A stretch of DNA of 64,000 nucleotides from Acidovorax sp. FHTAMBA (GCF_038958875.1 NZ_CP152407.1:1867501-1931500), one strand, 5' to 3'. Shown: positions 42,690-52,315, counted from the stretch's first letter. Program-made: numbers and translations. Notes: generated from the letters alone by a model not told the origin.

Positions 42690-43529
42690 CTACATCCGGC
42701 CCAGCGCCTGAACCTTCCACGCCAGCCAGAACTTGCGCAGCGGCGTGAGGCGGATGCGCTGGTGCAGCACCTGGAAGCTCTCGTGCTCGATCTCGCGCAG
42801 CAGCGTGCGGTAGATGTTGGCCATCATCAGGCCGGGCTTTTGCGCGCGGCGGTCGGCATCCGGCAGCAGGGCAAAGGCCTCGTCGTACAGCCGGTGCGCG
42901 CGCTCGGCCTGAAACCGCATCAGCGCGGTGAAGCGGTCGGAATACGTGCGCTTCAAAATCTCGTGCGCCTTCACGTCAAACTGCTGCAGCTCGCTCACCG
43001 GCAGGTAAATGCGGCCCAGCATGGCGTCTTCGCCCACGTCGCGGATGATGTTGGTGAGCTGGAACGCCAGGCCCAGCGTGTGGGCGTATTCGGTGGTGCG
43101 CGGCTCGGTCTGGCCAAAGATGCGCGCCGCCACCTCGCCCACCACACCCGCCACCAGGTGGCAGTAGCCCTTGAGCCCCGCAAAGTCGAGGTAACGGGTC
43201 TGCTCCAGGTCCATGTGGCAGCCGTCAATGACGGCCTGCAGGTGGCGCTGCTCGATACCGAATTCCGCCGTGTGCGGCATCAGCGCCAGCATCACCGGGT
43301 GGGTGGGCTGCCCCGCAAAGGCCTTGGCCACCTCGGCCTGCCACCACGCGAGCTTGGTGCTCGCCACGCCGGGGTCGGTCACTTCATCCACCACATCGTC
43401 CACCTCGCGGCAAAACGCATAAAACGCCGTGATGGCCGCACGGCGCTGCGTGGGCAGAAACAGGAAGGCGTAATAGAAGCTGCTGCCCGAGGCGGCGGCC
43501 TTTTGCTGTACGTACTGCTGCGGTGTCAT
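42690..43529 (-). CDS. hpnD: Presqualene diphosphate synthase
   Basis: A 279-residue prenyl synthase of the squalene/phytoene synthase family. The first Asp-rich motif is FCREVDDVVDE and the second is NIIRDVGEDAMLG; SSFYYAFLFLP is the typical N-terminus. It condenses two farnesyl diphosphates. MTPQQY at 43529 is preferred to 43547. The partner hpnC is about 20 kb away at the end of the window. Confidence 0.88.
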   Translation of the reverse strand: MTPQQYVQQKAAASGSSFYYAFLFLPTQRRAAITAFYAFCREVDDVVDEVTDPGVASTKLAWWQAEVAKAFAGQPTHPVMLALMPHTAEFGIEQRHLQAVIDGCHMDLEQTRYLDFAGLKGYCHLVAGVVGEVAARIFGQTEPRTTEYAHTLGLAFQLTNIIRDVGEDAMLGRIYLPVSELQQFDVKAHEILKRTYSDRFTALMRFQAERAHRLYDEAFALLPDADRRAQKPGLMMANIYRTLLREIEHESFQVLHQRIRLTPLRKFWLAWKVQALGRM

Positions 43530-43574
43530 GGGGCGCGATTGTCCCATGGCGCACCGTGGCGGGTGGGGTGGATG

Positions 43575-43641
43575 GATTTGAAGGGTTTTTGGGCTCTGGC
43601 GCTTATGGGGTATGCGCTAATAGCTATTGTTTTGGTAGTGC
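43575..43641 (+). repeat. Intergenic palindromic repeat, copy H
   Basis: GGGTTTTTGGGCTCTGGCGC, TTA-TGGGG-TATGCGCTAA, then TAGCTATTGTTTTGGTAGTG. It lies just upstream of hpnD, at the start of the block that separates hpnD from hpnC. Plus orientation. Confidence 0.72.
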
Positions 43642-43751
43642 AGCGAGTGCGGACCGCCGGATGTCTGCGTTGCAGCGTCTGCAGTCGTCTAACGAAAATC
43701 GGCGGACGCCCGCTTCCGGCCCCACTACGGTCAGTGAACAAGTTGCATCAA

Positions 43752-44864
43752 TCAGGCTATTGTCAGCCGTTCCCGGGCCAACCTTGTTCCCTCTGCGAGC
43801 GCCTGCAGCTTGCGCCACGCTACATCCCGTCCCATCGGCGCCAGCCCGCAATTCGTGCATGGGAATAGGCGCTCCTTGGGCACGAATTCCAGCGCCCGAC
43901 CGATGGTGTCGGCCACCTCCTCTGGGGTTTCCACCACGTCGCTGGCCACATCGATCACGCCCACCATCACGTCCTTGCCGGCCAGCAGCTTCATGAGATC
44001 GGGGGGCACGTGGGAGTGGATGCATTCCAGGCTCACTTGGTCGATGCTGCTTTTAGCCAGCGCAGGGAACACCGTCTCGTACTGGCGCCATTCCTCGCCC
44101 AGCGTGCTTTTCCAGTCGGTGTTGGCCTTGATGCCGTAGCCGTAGCAGATGTGCACTGCCGTCGTGCAGGTGAGGCCTTGTGCTGCACGCTCGAGCGCCT
44201 TCACACCCCAGTCGGCGGCATCCTTCATGTAGACGTTGAAGGCGGGTTCGTCAAATTGAATGATGTCAACACCGTCGGCCTGCAGCGCGAGGGCCTCCTG
44301 GTTGAGCAGTTCGGCAAACGCGAAAGCCATCTTGACCTTGTCGCCGTAGAAACGGTCCGCCACGGTGTCGACGATGGTCATCGGTCCGGGCAGGGTGAAC
44401 TTCAGCTTCTTCCTCGTATGCGCGCGCGCCAGCTGTGCTTCGAAGGCATGCACGCGGCCTTTGAGGCGCAACGCGGAGACGACCTGCGGCACCATCGCGT
44501 CGTAGCGGTTGTCGCGGATGCCCATCTTCACCTTGTGCTCGAAATCGATGCCATCGACCTGTTCGAGGAAGCCGTGCACGAAGTGCTGCCGCGATTGCTC
44601 GCCGTCGCCCACGATGTCCAGACCCGCGTCTTCCTGCGCCTTGATCCACAGCAAGGTGGCGTCGGCCTTCGCTTGGCGCAGTGCATCGCCTTCGGCCATC
44701 CATTGCGGCCAGAGTTTGTTGGTTTCCGCCAGCCAAGCCGGCTTCGGCAGGCTCCCGGCAACAGAGGATTCAAAGAGCTGCGCGACACCGTTTGAACGCG
44801 GATGGCTCGACGCAGGGAAGACCGAGCTGGAGGGGAGCTGCGTGGCAGGCAAAGAATTCTTCAT
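43752..44864 (-). CDS. mesD: Core methionine synthase, MesD-like
   Basis: A 370-residue protein corresponding to the catalytic C-terminal domain of cobalamin-independent methionine synthase, without the N-terminal folate-contact domain of MetE. Probable zinc ligands are His and Cys in AVHICYGYG, Glu in SLECIHSH and Cys in PCTNCGLAPM. The IIQFDEPAF strand binds homocysteine in the family. The adjacent DUF1852 (MesX) gene identifies it as the MesD branch of folate-independent methionine synthases. Their methyl donor was not established as far as I know. Confidence 0.82.
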   Translation of the reverse strand: MKNSLPATQLPSSSVFPASSHPRSNGVAQLFESSVAGSLPKPAWLAETNKLWPQWMAEGDALRQAKADATLLWIKAQEDAGLDIVGDGEQSRQHFVHGFLEQVDGIDFEHKVKMGIRDNRYDAMVPQVVSALRLKGRVHAFEAQLARAHTRKKLKFTLPGPMTIVDTVADRFYGDKVKMAFAFAELLNQEALALQADGVDIIQFDEPAFNVYMKDAADWGVKALERAAQGLTCTTAVHICYGYGIKANTDWKSTLGEEWRQYETVFPALAKSSIDQVSLECIHSHVPPDLMKLLAGKDVMVGVIDVASDVVETPEEVADTIGRALEFVPKERLFPCTNCGLAPMGRDVAWRKLQALAEGTRLARERLTIA

Positions 44865-44892
44865 GAATGCGATTTGGATGTTGTTGGATTGG

Positions 44893-45876
44893 TCAGTGCG
44901 CGAAATCAGCAGCCCATTCCTCGAGAACGTTCTTGTACGGCTTGATGAAATTTTCCTCCGTGAACTTGCCTTGTTTCACTGCCAGCTGGCCCCGTTCCTC
45001 TCGGTCGTAGACGATGCGGGTCAATGAGTAGTCCAAGTTTCTAAGGCTGGGTTGAAAGAAACTTCCTGCTGCGGAATTGGCGTTGTAGATCTCGGGCCGA
45101 TAGATTTTCTGAAACGTCTCCATGGTGCTGATGGTGCCGATGAGCTCGAGGTCGGTGTAGTCCCCCAGCAGATCGCCGACAAAGTAGAAAGCCAACGGCG
45201 CGACGCTGTCTGGCGGCATAAAGAAGCGAACCCGCATACCCATCTTCTCGAAGTACCGGTCGGTCGGGGAAAGCTCGTTCTGCCGGTATTCGGCGCCCAG
45301 GACAGGATGCCGATTGCCAGACTGGTGGTAGGTCTTGCTGCTTGAGGCGCTGATGCAGATCACCGGCGGTTTGGCGAACCATTTTTTGTAGGTATCCGAG
45401 CCCAGGAAGTGCTTGAAAAGCTTCCCATGCAGGTCGCCGAAATCAGTGGGAGTACCGAACTCGGAGCTGTCGATGTTGTGCGCCGGAAGCACGACGCTGA
45501 AGTCGTAGTCGCGGAGGTAGGACGAAAAATTGTTCCCGGCAATTCCGTCAATGCGTCTGCCGGTTTGCTTGTCAACGATGTTCGGTTTCAGTATTTCAAT
45601 CAGCGGGAACACGTCACTGCCGCTCCCGGCGCCCATGTTCATCTCAACGGAGATGATTTCAAGCTCGACGGCATAGCGATCTCCCGTAGGGTTGTCCCAA
45701 TGCGCCAAGCTGTTGAAACGGTTGTCGATCATCTTCAGGGTGTTGCGCAAGTTCTCCTGGCGGCTGTTCCCGCGGGCCAGGTTGGCGAAGTTGGTTGTGA
45801 TGCGCGTGCTGTCCGACGGCTGGTAGTTTTCATCGAACCGGATGCTCTTGATGCTGAAGGTGAAGTGTTTGCTCAT
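44893..45876 (-). CDS. mesX: DUF1852 family protein, MesX-like (methionine synthase partner)
   Basis: A 327-residue protein of the DUF1852 family: FTFSIKSIRFDENYQPSDST, TRITTNFANLARGNSRQENL and DRYAVELEIISVEMNMG are diagnostic. In the reported system MesX is required together with MesD for methionine formation and is suspected to act in oxygen-dependent chemistry. It is 28 bases upstream of mesD in the same operon. No signal peptide is present. Composition is less GC-rich than the flanking genes. Confidence 0.85.
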   Translation of the reverse strand: MSKHFTFSIKSIRFDENYQPSDSTRITTNFANLARGNSRQENLRNTLKMIDNRFNSLAHWDNPTGDRYAVELEIISVEMNMGAGSGSDVFPLIEILKPNIVDKQTGRRIDGIAGNNFSSYLRDYDFSVVLPAHNIDSSEFGTPTDFGDLHGKLFKHFLGSDTYKKWFAKPPVICISASSSKTYHQSGNRHPVLGAEYRQNELSPTDRYFEKMGMRVRFFMPPDSVAPLAFYFVGDLLGDYTDLELIGTISTMETFQKIYRPEIYNANSAAGSFFQPSLRNLDYSLTRIVYDREERGQLAVKQGKFTEENFIKPYKNVLEEWAADFAH

Positions 45877-45920
45877 GATGGTCAGGTGCGCTGGTTTTGA
45901 TTCGAAGTCCGATGCTTGTG

Positions 45921-46502
45921 TCAGGTCGCAACCACATCCTCAGCGTGGACCGATCGTGCAAGTTTTGCCAACCCGAGAAGGGGCAAAGCCCGTTGGACTG
46001 CGAGCTGGGCTCTCTGGATCAAAGCCACGTTCTGCAGCCGGTAGTCCGAGAAATCTTGGTCGGTCGCGTAAACACCCAACGGCAACGTGCGCGCTTGAAA
46101 AAAGCTGAACAGCGGCCGCAACTGGTGGTCGATCACCAAGGCATGGCGCTCGCTGCCGCCGGTGGCAGCCAGCAAGACCGGCTTGTCGATCAGGGCGTCC
46201 TGGTGAATGAAGTCGAAGAAGTGCTTGAACAGTCCCGTGTAGGAGCCACGGTAGACCGGTGTGGCCACCACCAGGACGTCAGCTTGCTCGACCGCGGCAA
46301 GTTCGCGCTCCACCACGTCGGGCAACTGGGAGCGCCAGACCGCGCCCGCAAAGTGCGGTGCGAGCTGGCCCAGCTCGACCAAGCGTTGTTCGCACGGAAT
46401 TGCGTCGGCGATCAGATCCAGCAGATGCTCCGAAAGGGCCACGGCTTTGGAGGGGCGTTGAAGTCCGCCGGAAACTGCTACTGCGCGAAGTGGACGTGTC
46501 AT
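45921..46502 (-). CDS. NAD(P)H-dependent FMN reductase (MsuE/SsuE-like)
   Basis: A 193-residue flavodoxin-fold reductase. AVAVSGGLQRPSKAVALSEH supplies the FMN phosphate loop, and VVATPVYRGSYTGLFKHFFD is the SsuE/MsuE signature. It is the first gene of the operon with mesX and mesD (44-base gap). Such reductases feed reduced FMN to oxygenases, so it could serve MesX; that link is inferred from position. MTRPLRAVAV at 46502 is chosen over 46544. Confidence 0.82.
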   Translation of the reverse strand: MTRPLRAVAVSGGLQRPSKAVALSEHLLDLIADAIPCEQRLVELGQLAPHFAGAVWRSQLPDVVERELAAVEQADVLVVATPVYRGSYTGLFKHFFDFIHQDALIDKPVLLAATGGSERHALVIDHQLRPLFSFFQARTLPLGVYATDQDFSDYRLQNVALIQRAQLAVQRALPLLGLAKLARSVHAEDVVAT

Positions 46503-46573
46503 TTTGGTGTGGCGATCAAGGTTTCTCAAACGTCCGGCAATCACGGAAAGGTTGAATCGTAGAGTTGACGAAC

Positions 46574-46619
46574 CGTGAAGTAAAATGGTGTTAATTCACG
46601 CATCCATGAATCTCACTCA
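46574..46619. promoter_or_regulatory. Regulator sites in the mes/metR divergent promoter
   Basis: CGTGAA (46574-46579) and TTCACG (46595-46600) form an inverted repeat with a 15-base spacer. TGAATCTCACTCA at 46607-46619 is one mismatch from the enteric MetR box TGAA-N5-TTCA. They lie between the FMN reductase and the MetR-like gene and are plausible binding sites for it. Confidence 0.45.
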
Positions 46620-46625
46620 TTTGCC

Positions 46626-47543
46626 ATGCTGGAGCGCGCTCATCTTTCCATCGTCCAAGAAGTAGACAAGCAAGGCTCACTTACCGCTGCCGCAGAGGTG
46701 CTGCACCTGACGCAGTCGGCGCTGAGCCACTCGATCCGCAAGCTGGAAGCCCAGATGGGCACCGAAATCTGGCAACGCGAAGGGCGCAGCCTGCGGCTGA
46801 CGCAGGCGGGGCAGTACCTGCTGGCGGTGGCCAACCGGGTGCTCCCGCAGCTGGATCTGGCCGAAGAACGCTTGCGCCAGTTTGCGCAGGGCGAGCGCGG
46901 GTCGCTGCGTATCGGCATGGAATGCCACCCCTGCTACCAATGGCTGCTGAAGGTGGTGTCGCCCTACCTGGCGAGCTGGCCCGACGTGGACGTCGACGTG
47001 AAGCAGAAATTCCAGTTCGGCGGCATTGGCGCGCTCTTCGGCTACGAGATAGACCTGCTGGTCACCCCCGACCCGCTCTACAAGCCCGGTCTGCGCTACG
47101 AACCCGTGTTCGACTACGAGCAGGTGCTCGTGGTGCCGCGCGGCCATCGCCTGGCCAACGTGCCTTACGTGAAGCCCGCACAGCTGACGCAGGAGGTGCT
47201 GGTGACGTACCCGGTTGCCACCGACCGGCTGGACATCTACAACATGTTTCTGATGCCCGCCGGCGTGACGCCCAGGCGCCACAAGTCGATCGAAACCACG
47301 GACATCATGTTGCAGATGGTCGCGAGCGACCGCGCGGTGGCTGCACTGCCACGCTGGCTGGTCGAGGAGTACGCGCAGAAGATGGACATCGTTCCTGTGC
47401 GGCTGGGTCCGCGCGGCATCGCCAAGCAGATCTTCCTGGGCGCGCGGGAAGCGGACACCGACATCGACTACCTGAAGTCCTTTGTCGAGCTCGCACGGCA
47501 ATCAGGCGGCCTTGTCGACAAGGGGCAGGCCCCGGCCCTGTGA
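46626..47543 (+). CDS. MetR-like LysR family regulator
   Basis: A 305-residue LysR regulator that resembles MetR along its length: LHLTQSALSHSIRKLEAQMG in the helix-turn-helix, RIGMECHPCYQWLLKVVSPY at the start of the effector domain (MetR has RIAIECHSC at this place), then FDYEQVLVVPRGHRLAN and VTYPVATDRLDIYNMFLMPA. MetR responds to homocysteine, which fits control of the divergent mes operon. ATG 46626 matches the family N-terminus. Confidence 0.82.
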   Translation: MLERAHLSIVQEVDKQGSLTAAAEVLHLTQSALSHSIRKLEAQMGTEIWQREGRSLRLTQAGQYLLAVANRVLPQLDLAEERLRQFAQGERGSLRIGMECHPCYQWLLKVVSPYLASWPDVDVDVKQKFQFGGIGALFGYEIDLLVTPDPLYKPGLRYEPVFDYEQVLVVPRGHRLANVPYVKPAQLTQEVLVTYPVATDRLDIYNMFLMPAGVTPRRHKSIETTDIMLQMVASDRAVAALPRWLVEEYAQKMDIVPVRLGPRGIAKQIFLGAREADTDIDYLKSFVELARQSGGLVDKGQAPAL

Positions 47544-47583
47544 CACGGCCGTGCCGCCCCGTGACCTTCCACAGGAGGCCGCA

Positions 47584-48444
47584 TCACGTGTAGCGCTTCT
47601 CCAGCGCGTCCCACTCGGGCTTGTTGACCAGGCGTTGGCGCTCGGCAAAGGTCGCAACCAGTCCGCTGGATTCCTGCACTTCCTTCACGTCGCGCAGCAC
47701 GGTCAGTGCCTTCTGCATGCCGGCCACCGCACCCTGTAGCGCGGCATTGGCATACAGCACGATGCCATAGCCCAGTTCACCCAGGTCCGTGGCATTGAAG
47801 ATAGGCGTCTTGCCGCCGATCACCATGTTCATTAGTTGCGGCTTGACCAGACGCCGGGGCAGCGCGCGAATCTCATCGGGCGTGGTCACGGCCTCAACGA
47901 AGAGGATGTCCGCACCGGCCTCGGCGAATTTCTGCGCCCGTTCGACAGCGGCTTCGAACCCGTGCGTGGCGGCCGCGTCGGTGCGAGCCATGATCAGGAG
48001 ATCAGGATCTTGGCGCGCATCGACGGCTGCCTTGATCTTGCTGACGGCCTCTTCTGTGGAGATCACTTCCTTGCCCGAGAAATGGCCGCAGCGCTTCGGC
48101 GCCACTTGGTCCTCGAACTGGATGCAGTCGGCGCCGGCACGTTCGAGCGTGCGGACGGTGTGCCGCACGTTCAGTGCATTGCCGAAGCCGGTGTCGGCAT
48201 CGACGATCAGCGGCACGCTGACCGCGTCGCGGATGCGCGCTGTGTGATCGGCGATGTCCGATAGGCCCATGAAGCCCTGATCAGGCATGCCGAACCACAT
48301 GTTGGTGACACCGGCGCCGGTGATGTAGATCGCCTTGAATCCCAGGTCTTCGACGACCTTTGCAGACAGCGCGTTGAATGCGCCGGGAACGATCAGGCCG
48401 CGGCGGGCCTCGACGAGTGACTTGAGCTGCTTGCGGGTGGACAT
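47584..48444 (-). CDS. Isocitrate lyase/PEP mutase superfamily lyase (probable methylisocitrate lyase of the prp operon)
   Basis: A 286-residue TIM-barrel lyase. It has LIVDADTGFGNALNVRHTVR for magnesium binding, the catalytic-loop motif APKRCGHFSGK and MARTDAAATHG. It ends an operon with prpF, acnD and prpC, so 2-methylisocitrate cleavage is the expected role. However, ITGAGVTNMWFGMPDQGFMG and the C-terminal half resemble dimethylmalate lyase/oxaloacetate decarboxylase-type members more than classical PrpB. The start MSTRKQLKSL at 48444 is 14 bases after prpF. Confidence 0.78.
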   Translation of the reverse strand: MSTRKQLKSLVEARRGLIVPGAFNALSAKVVEDLGFKAIYITGAGVTNMWFGMPDQGFMGLSDIADHTARIRDAVSVPLIVDADTGFGNALNVRHTVRTLERAGADCIQFEDQVAPKRCGHFSGKEVISTEEAVSKIKAAVDARQDPDLLIMARTDAAATHGFEAAVERAQKFAEAGADILFVEAVTTPDEIRALPRRLVKPQLMNMVIGGKTPIFNATDLGELGYGIVLYANAALQGAVAGMQKALTVLRDVKEVQESSGLVATFAERQRLVNKPEWDALEKRYT

Positions 48445-48458
48445 TCGAGTAATTCCGA

Positions 48459-49652
48459 TCAGAAACTGTCGCCGGGAACACGTACCCAGCCTTCCATCAA
48501 TACGCGGGCGCTGCGGCTCATCAATGCCTTGGTGACCACCCATTCGCCGTCGACCTTGCTCGCCTCGGCGCCCACGCGAAGCGTTCCCGAGGGATGGCCG
48601 AAGCGCACGGCCTGGCGCTCGCCGCCGCCGGCCGCGAGGTTTACTAGCGTGCCGGGTATGGCGGCAGCTGTGCCGATGGCCACGGCCGCTGTGCCCATCA
48701 TGGCGTGGTGCAGCTTGCCCATCGACAGCGCGCGCACCAGTAGGTCGATTTCCGCGGCGGCCACTGCCTTGCCGCTGGACGCCGTGTAGTCCTTGGGCGG
48801 CGAAACGAAGGCCACCTTGGGCGTGTGCTGGCGCCTGCCAGCTTCATCGACGTGATTGATCAAGCCCATCTTCACCGCGCCGTGCGCGCGGATGGTCTCG
48901 AACATGGCCATGGCCTTGGTGTCGCTGTTGATGGCGTCCTGCAGTTCGGTGCCGGTGTAAGCGATGTCGGCGGCGTTGACGAAGATGGTCGGAATGCCCG
49001 CGTTGATCAGCGTGGCGCGCAACGTGCCCACGCCCGGCACGTCGAGGTCTTCGACCACCTTGCCCGTCGGGAACATCGCGCCACCGCCTTCACCGTCGCC
49101 TTCGTCGGCCGGCTCGATGAACTCCAGTGGCACTTCGGCCGCTGGGAATGTCACGCCGTCGAGTTCGAAGGTGCCGGTTTCCTGCACCTGGCCAGCGGTG
49201 ATGGGCACGTGCGCGACGATGGTCTTGCTGATGTTGGCCTGCCAGATGCGCACGGTGCACGTGCCGTTTTCCGGAATGCGCGCCGGATCGACGAGGCCCT
49301 GCGCAATCGCGAACGGCCCGACCGCCGCCGACAGGTTGCCGCAGTTGCCCGACCAGTCGACGAACGCGCTGTCGATGGAGACCTGGCCGAAGAGGTAGTC
49401 GACATCGTGGTCCGGCCGCGTGGAGCGCGACAGGATGACAGCCTTGGATGTGGACGAGGTGGCCGCGCCCATGCCATCGATCTGCTTGGCGTAGGGATCG
49501 GGGCTGCCGATGACGCGCAGCAGCAGCGTGTCGCGCGCGGGACCGGGCTGGCGCGCCGCCGCGGGCAGGTCCTGCAGGCGAAAGAACACGCCCTTGCTGG
49601 TGCCGCCACGCATGTAGACGGCGGGAATCTTGATCTGGGGAGTGGATGCCAT
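48459..49652 (-). CDS. prpF: 2-methylaconitate cis-trans isomerase PrpF
   Basis: A 397-residue isomerase of the AcnD-dependent 2-methylcitrate cycle. KIPAVYMRGGTSKGVFFRLQ is the conserved N-terminus; CGNLSAAVGPFAIAQGL and MGKLHHAMMGTAAVAIGTAA are family motifs. The frame is open much further upstream, but that part is only a shadow of acnD. It follows acnD by 23 bases. Confidence 0.9.
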   Translation of the reverse strand: MASTPQIKIPAVYMRGGTSKGVFFRLQDLPAAARQPGPARDTLLLRVIGSPDPYAKQIDGMGAATSSTSKAVILSRSTRPDHDVDYLFGQVSIDSAFVDWSGNCGNLSAAVGPFAIAQGLVDPARIPENGTCTVRIWQANISKTIVAHVPITAGQVQETGTFELDGVTFPAAEVPLEFIEPADEGDGEGGGAMFPTGKVVEDLDVPGVGTLRATLINAGIPTIFVNAADIAYTGTELQDAINSDTKAMAMFETIRAHGAVKMGLINHVDEAGRRQHTPKVAFVSPPKDYTASSGKAVAAAEIDLLVRALSMGKLHHAMMGTAAVAIGTAAAIPGTLVNLAAGGGERQAVRFGHPSGTLRVGAEASKVDGEWVVTKALMSRSARVLMEGWVRVPGDSF

Positions 49653-49675
49653 TGCGATGAGGAGGGTGGTTGTCT

Positions 49676-52315
49676 TCAAGCGGTCGACTTGTTGGCGGCC
49701 AGGAAGTCTTGCGCAAAACGCTGCAGCACGCCGCCGGCTTCGTAGATCGACACTTCTTCCGCAGTGTCCAGGCGGCAGGTCACCGGCACCTGCAAGGTCT
49801 CGCCACTGCGGCGGTGAACGACCAACGTCAGGTCGGCGCCCGGCGCGGGTTTGCCGGCGACGTCGAAGGTCTCGGTGCCGTCCAGGACCAGGGTGAGGCG
49901 CGTGGTACCGGGCTTGAACTCCAGCGGCAGCACGCCCATGCCCAGAAGGTTGGTTCGGTGGATGCGTTCGAAGCCTTCGGCCACCACGGTTTCCACACCC
50001 GCCAGGCGCACGCCTTTGGCAGCCCAGTCGCGAGACGAGCCCTGGCCGTAGTCGGCGCCGGCCACGATGATCAACGGCTGCCTGCGGTTCAAGTAGGTTT
50101 CGATGGCTTCCCACATGCGCACGATTTGCCCCTCGGGTTCGATGCGCGCGAAGGAACCCTTCTTCTGCACGCCGTCGACCACCGCCATTTCGTTGACGAG
50201 TTGCGGGTTGGCGAAGGTGGCGCGCATGGCCGTCAGGTGATCGCCTCGATGCGTGGCGTAGGAGTTGAAGTCCTCTTCCGGCAGGCCCATCTTGTGAAGG
50301 TACTCGCCGGCGGCGCTGTCCATGAGGATGGCGTTGGACGGTGAGAGATGGTCCGTCGTGATGTTGTCGGGCAGGATGGCTAGCGGCCGCATGGCGCGCA
50401 GCGTGCGCGGCACGGCCGCCAGTGCTCCCACGCCTTCGCTGTCCCAGTAAGGCGGGCGGCGAATGTAGGTCGACTGCGGCCGCCAGTCGTACTGCGGACT
50501 CACTTTTTCTCCGCTGTCGGCATGAATCGCGAACATGGGTTCGTAGACCTTGCGGAACATCTCGGGCCGCACCGACGCCGCGACGATGGCGTCGATCTCC
50601 GAGTCGCTCGGCCACAGGTCGCGCAAGCGGATTTCCTTGCCGTCAACGACGTCCAGCACGTCGCGCTCGATGTCGAAGCGCATGGTGCCCGCGATGGCGT
50701 AGGCCACCACCAGCGGCGGCGAGGCCAGGAAGGCCTGCTTCGCATAGGGGTGGATGCGGCCGTCGAAGTTGCGGTTGCCAGAGAGCACCGCCGTGGCGTA
50801 GAGGTCGCGCTCGATGATCTCGTTCTGGATCTTCGGATCCAGCGCGCCGGACATCCCGTTGCAGGTGGTGCACGCGAAGCCTACGATGCCAAAGCCGAGC
50901 TGCTCCAGGTCGTGCAGCAGGTCGGCGTCGCGCAGGTACAGCTCCACCGCCTTGGATCCCGGTGCCAGCGACGACTTGACCCACGGCTTGCGCTTGAGCC
51001 CCAGTCGGTTCGCGTTGCGCGCGAGCAGCGCCGCGGCAATCACGTTGCGGGGGTTCGAGGTGTTGGTGCAGGAGGTGATGGCCGCGATGATCACAGCGCC
51101 ATCGGGCATCAGGCCTGCGGCCTCCTGCTGCCGGACATCGGCCAGGCCCACCGCGATGTTGCGCTCCGCCAGTTGCGATGTCGGCAGCCGGCGGTGCGGA
51201 TTGGAAGGGCCGGCCATGCTGCGCACCACGCTCGACAGGTCGAAGCTCAGCACGCGCTCGTAGACCGCCGTCTTCAGCGCATCGCCCCAGAAGCCGGCCG
51301 TTTTCGCATAGGTCTCGACCAACGCGACCTGCGTGTCTTCACGGCCTGTGAGCCGCAGGTAGGTGAGCGTCTGCTCGTCGATGTAGAAGAGCGCGGCGGT
51401 GGCGCCGTACTCTGGACACATGTTGGAGATGGTGGCACGGTCCCCGACCGTCAGGCCCGGCGCGCCTTCGCCGAAGAACTCCAGGTACGCACCGACCACT
51501 TTTTCCTTGCGCAGGAACTCGGTGAGCGACAGCACGATGTCGGTGGCGGTGATGCCCGGCTGGCGCCGGCCAGTGAGCTCCACGCCGATGATGTCGGGTA
51601 GCCGCATCCACGAGGCGCGGCCCAGCATCACGTTCTCGGCCTCCAGGCCGCCGACGCCCACCGCGATCACCCCCAGCGCATCGACGTGGGGCGTATGACT
51701 GTCGGTGCCCACGCAGGTGTCGGGGAAGGCCAGGCCGTCCTGCACGTAGACCACCGGCGACATCTTCTCCAGATTGATCTGATGCATGATCCCGTTCCCC
51801 GCCGGGATCACCTCCATGTTGGCGAAGGCGCGTTTCGTCCACTCGATGAAGTGAAAGCGGTCCTCGTTGCGCCGGTCTTCGATGGCCCGGTTCTTCTCGA
51901 AGGCCTGCGGATCGAACCCGCCGCACTCCACGGCCAGAGAATGGTCGACGATGAGTTGCACCGGCACCACCGGGTTCACCTGCGCCGGGTCGCCGCCTTC
52001 GGCCGCGATGGCGTCGCGCAGGCCGGCCAGGTCCACCAGCGCCGTCTGGCCCAGGATGTCGTGGCACACCACGCGCACGGGAAACCAGGGAAAGTCGCGA
52101 TCACGCCGGCGTTCGATGAGTTGCAGCAGGCAGTCGTTCAGGATGGCCGGCTCGCAGCGCCGGACCAGGTTCTCGGCATGCACGCGTGCGGTATACGGCA
52201 GTCGCGCCCAGGCACCGGCCTGCAGCGCGTCGACGGCGGCGCGGGCGTCGATGTAGTCCAGTGCGGTGCCGGACAGCGGTTTGCGAAATTCTTCGTGGGG
52301 CATGAGCATGTGCAT
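49676..52315 (-). CDS. acnD: Fe/S-dependent 2-methylisocitrate dehydratase AcnD
   Basis: An 879-residue aconitase-family enzyme dehydrating 2-methylcitrate. The iron-sulfur cysteines are in ITSCTNTSNPRN and GFACTTCNGMSG. CVGTDSHTPHVDALGVIAVG and YGQGSSRDWAAKGVRLAG (swivel domain) are intact. KPLSGTALDYIDARAAVDAL near the N-terminus matches AcnD. Start codons at 52315, 52309 and 52303 are close together. It works with PrpF to give methylisocitrate. Confidence 0.9.
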   Translation of the reverse strand: MHMLMPHEEFRKPLSGTALDYIDARAAVDALQAGAWARLPYTARVHAENLVRRCEPAILNDCLLQLIERRRDRDFPWFPVRVVCHDILGQTALVDLAGLRDAIAAEGGDPAQVNPVVPVQLIVDHSLAVECGGFDPQAFEKNRAIEDRRNEDRFHFIEWTKRAFANMEVIPAGNGIMHQINLEKMSPVVYVQDGLAFPDTCVGTDSHTPHVDALGVIAVGVGGLEAENVMLGRASWMRLPDIIGVELTGRRQPGITATDIVLSLTEFLRKEKVVGAYLEFFGEGAPGLTVGDRATISNMCPEYGATAALFYIDEQTLTYLRLTGREDTQVALVETYAKTAGFWGDALKTAVYERVLSFDLSSVVRSMAGPSNPHRRLPTSQLAERNIAVGLADVRQQEAAGLMPDGAVIIAAITSCTNTSNPRNVIAAALLARNANRLGLKRKPWVKSSLAPGSKAVELYLRDADLLHDLEQLGFGIVGFACTTCNGMSGALDPKIQNEIIERDLYATAVLSGNRNFDGRIHPYAKQAFLASPPLVVAYAIAGTMRFDIERDVLDVVDGKEIRLRDLWPSDSEIDAIVAASVRPEMFRKVYEPMFAIHADSGEKVSPQYDWRPQSTYIRRPPYWDSEGVGALAAVPRTLRAMRPLAILPDNITTDHLSPSNAILMDSAAGEYLHKMGLPEEDFNSYATHRGDHLTAMRATFANPQLVNEMAVVDGVQKKGSFARIEPEGQIVRMWEAIETYLNRRQPLIIVAGADYGQGSSRDWAAKGVRLAGVETVVAEGFERIHRTNLLGMGVLPLEFKPGTTRLTLVLDGTETFDVAGKPAPGADLTLVVHRRSGETLQVPVTCRLDTAEEVSIYEAGGVLQRFAQDFLAANKSTA

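Noticed and set aside
49653..50615. In-frame N-terminal extension of prpF.
   Set aside because: It lies within acnD on the same strand in a different frame and reads as low-complexity arginine-rich sequence, typical of a shadow frame.
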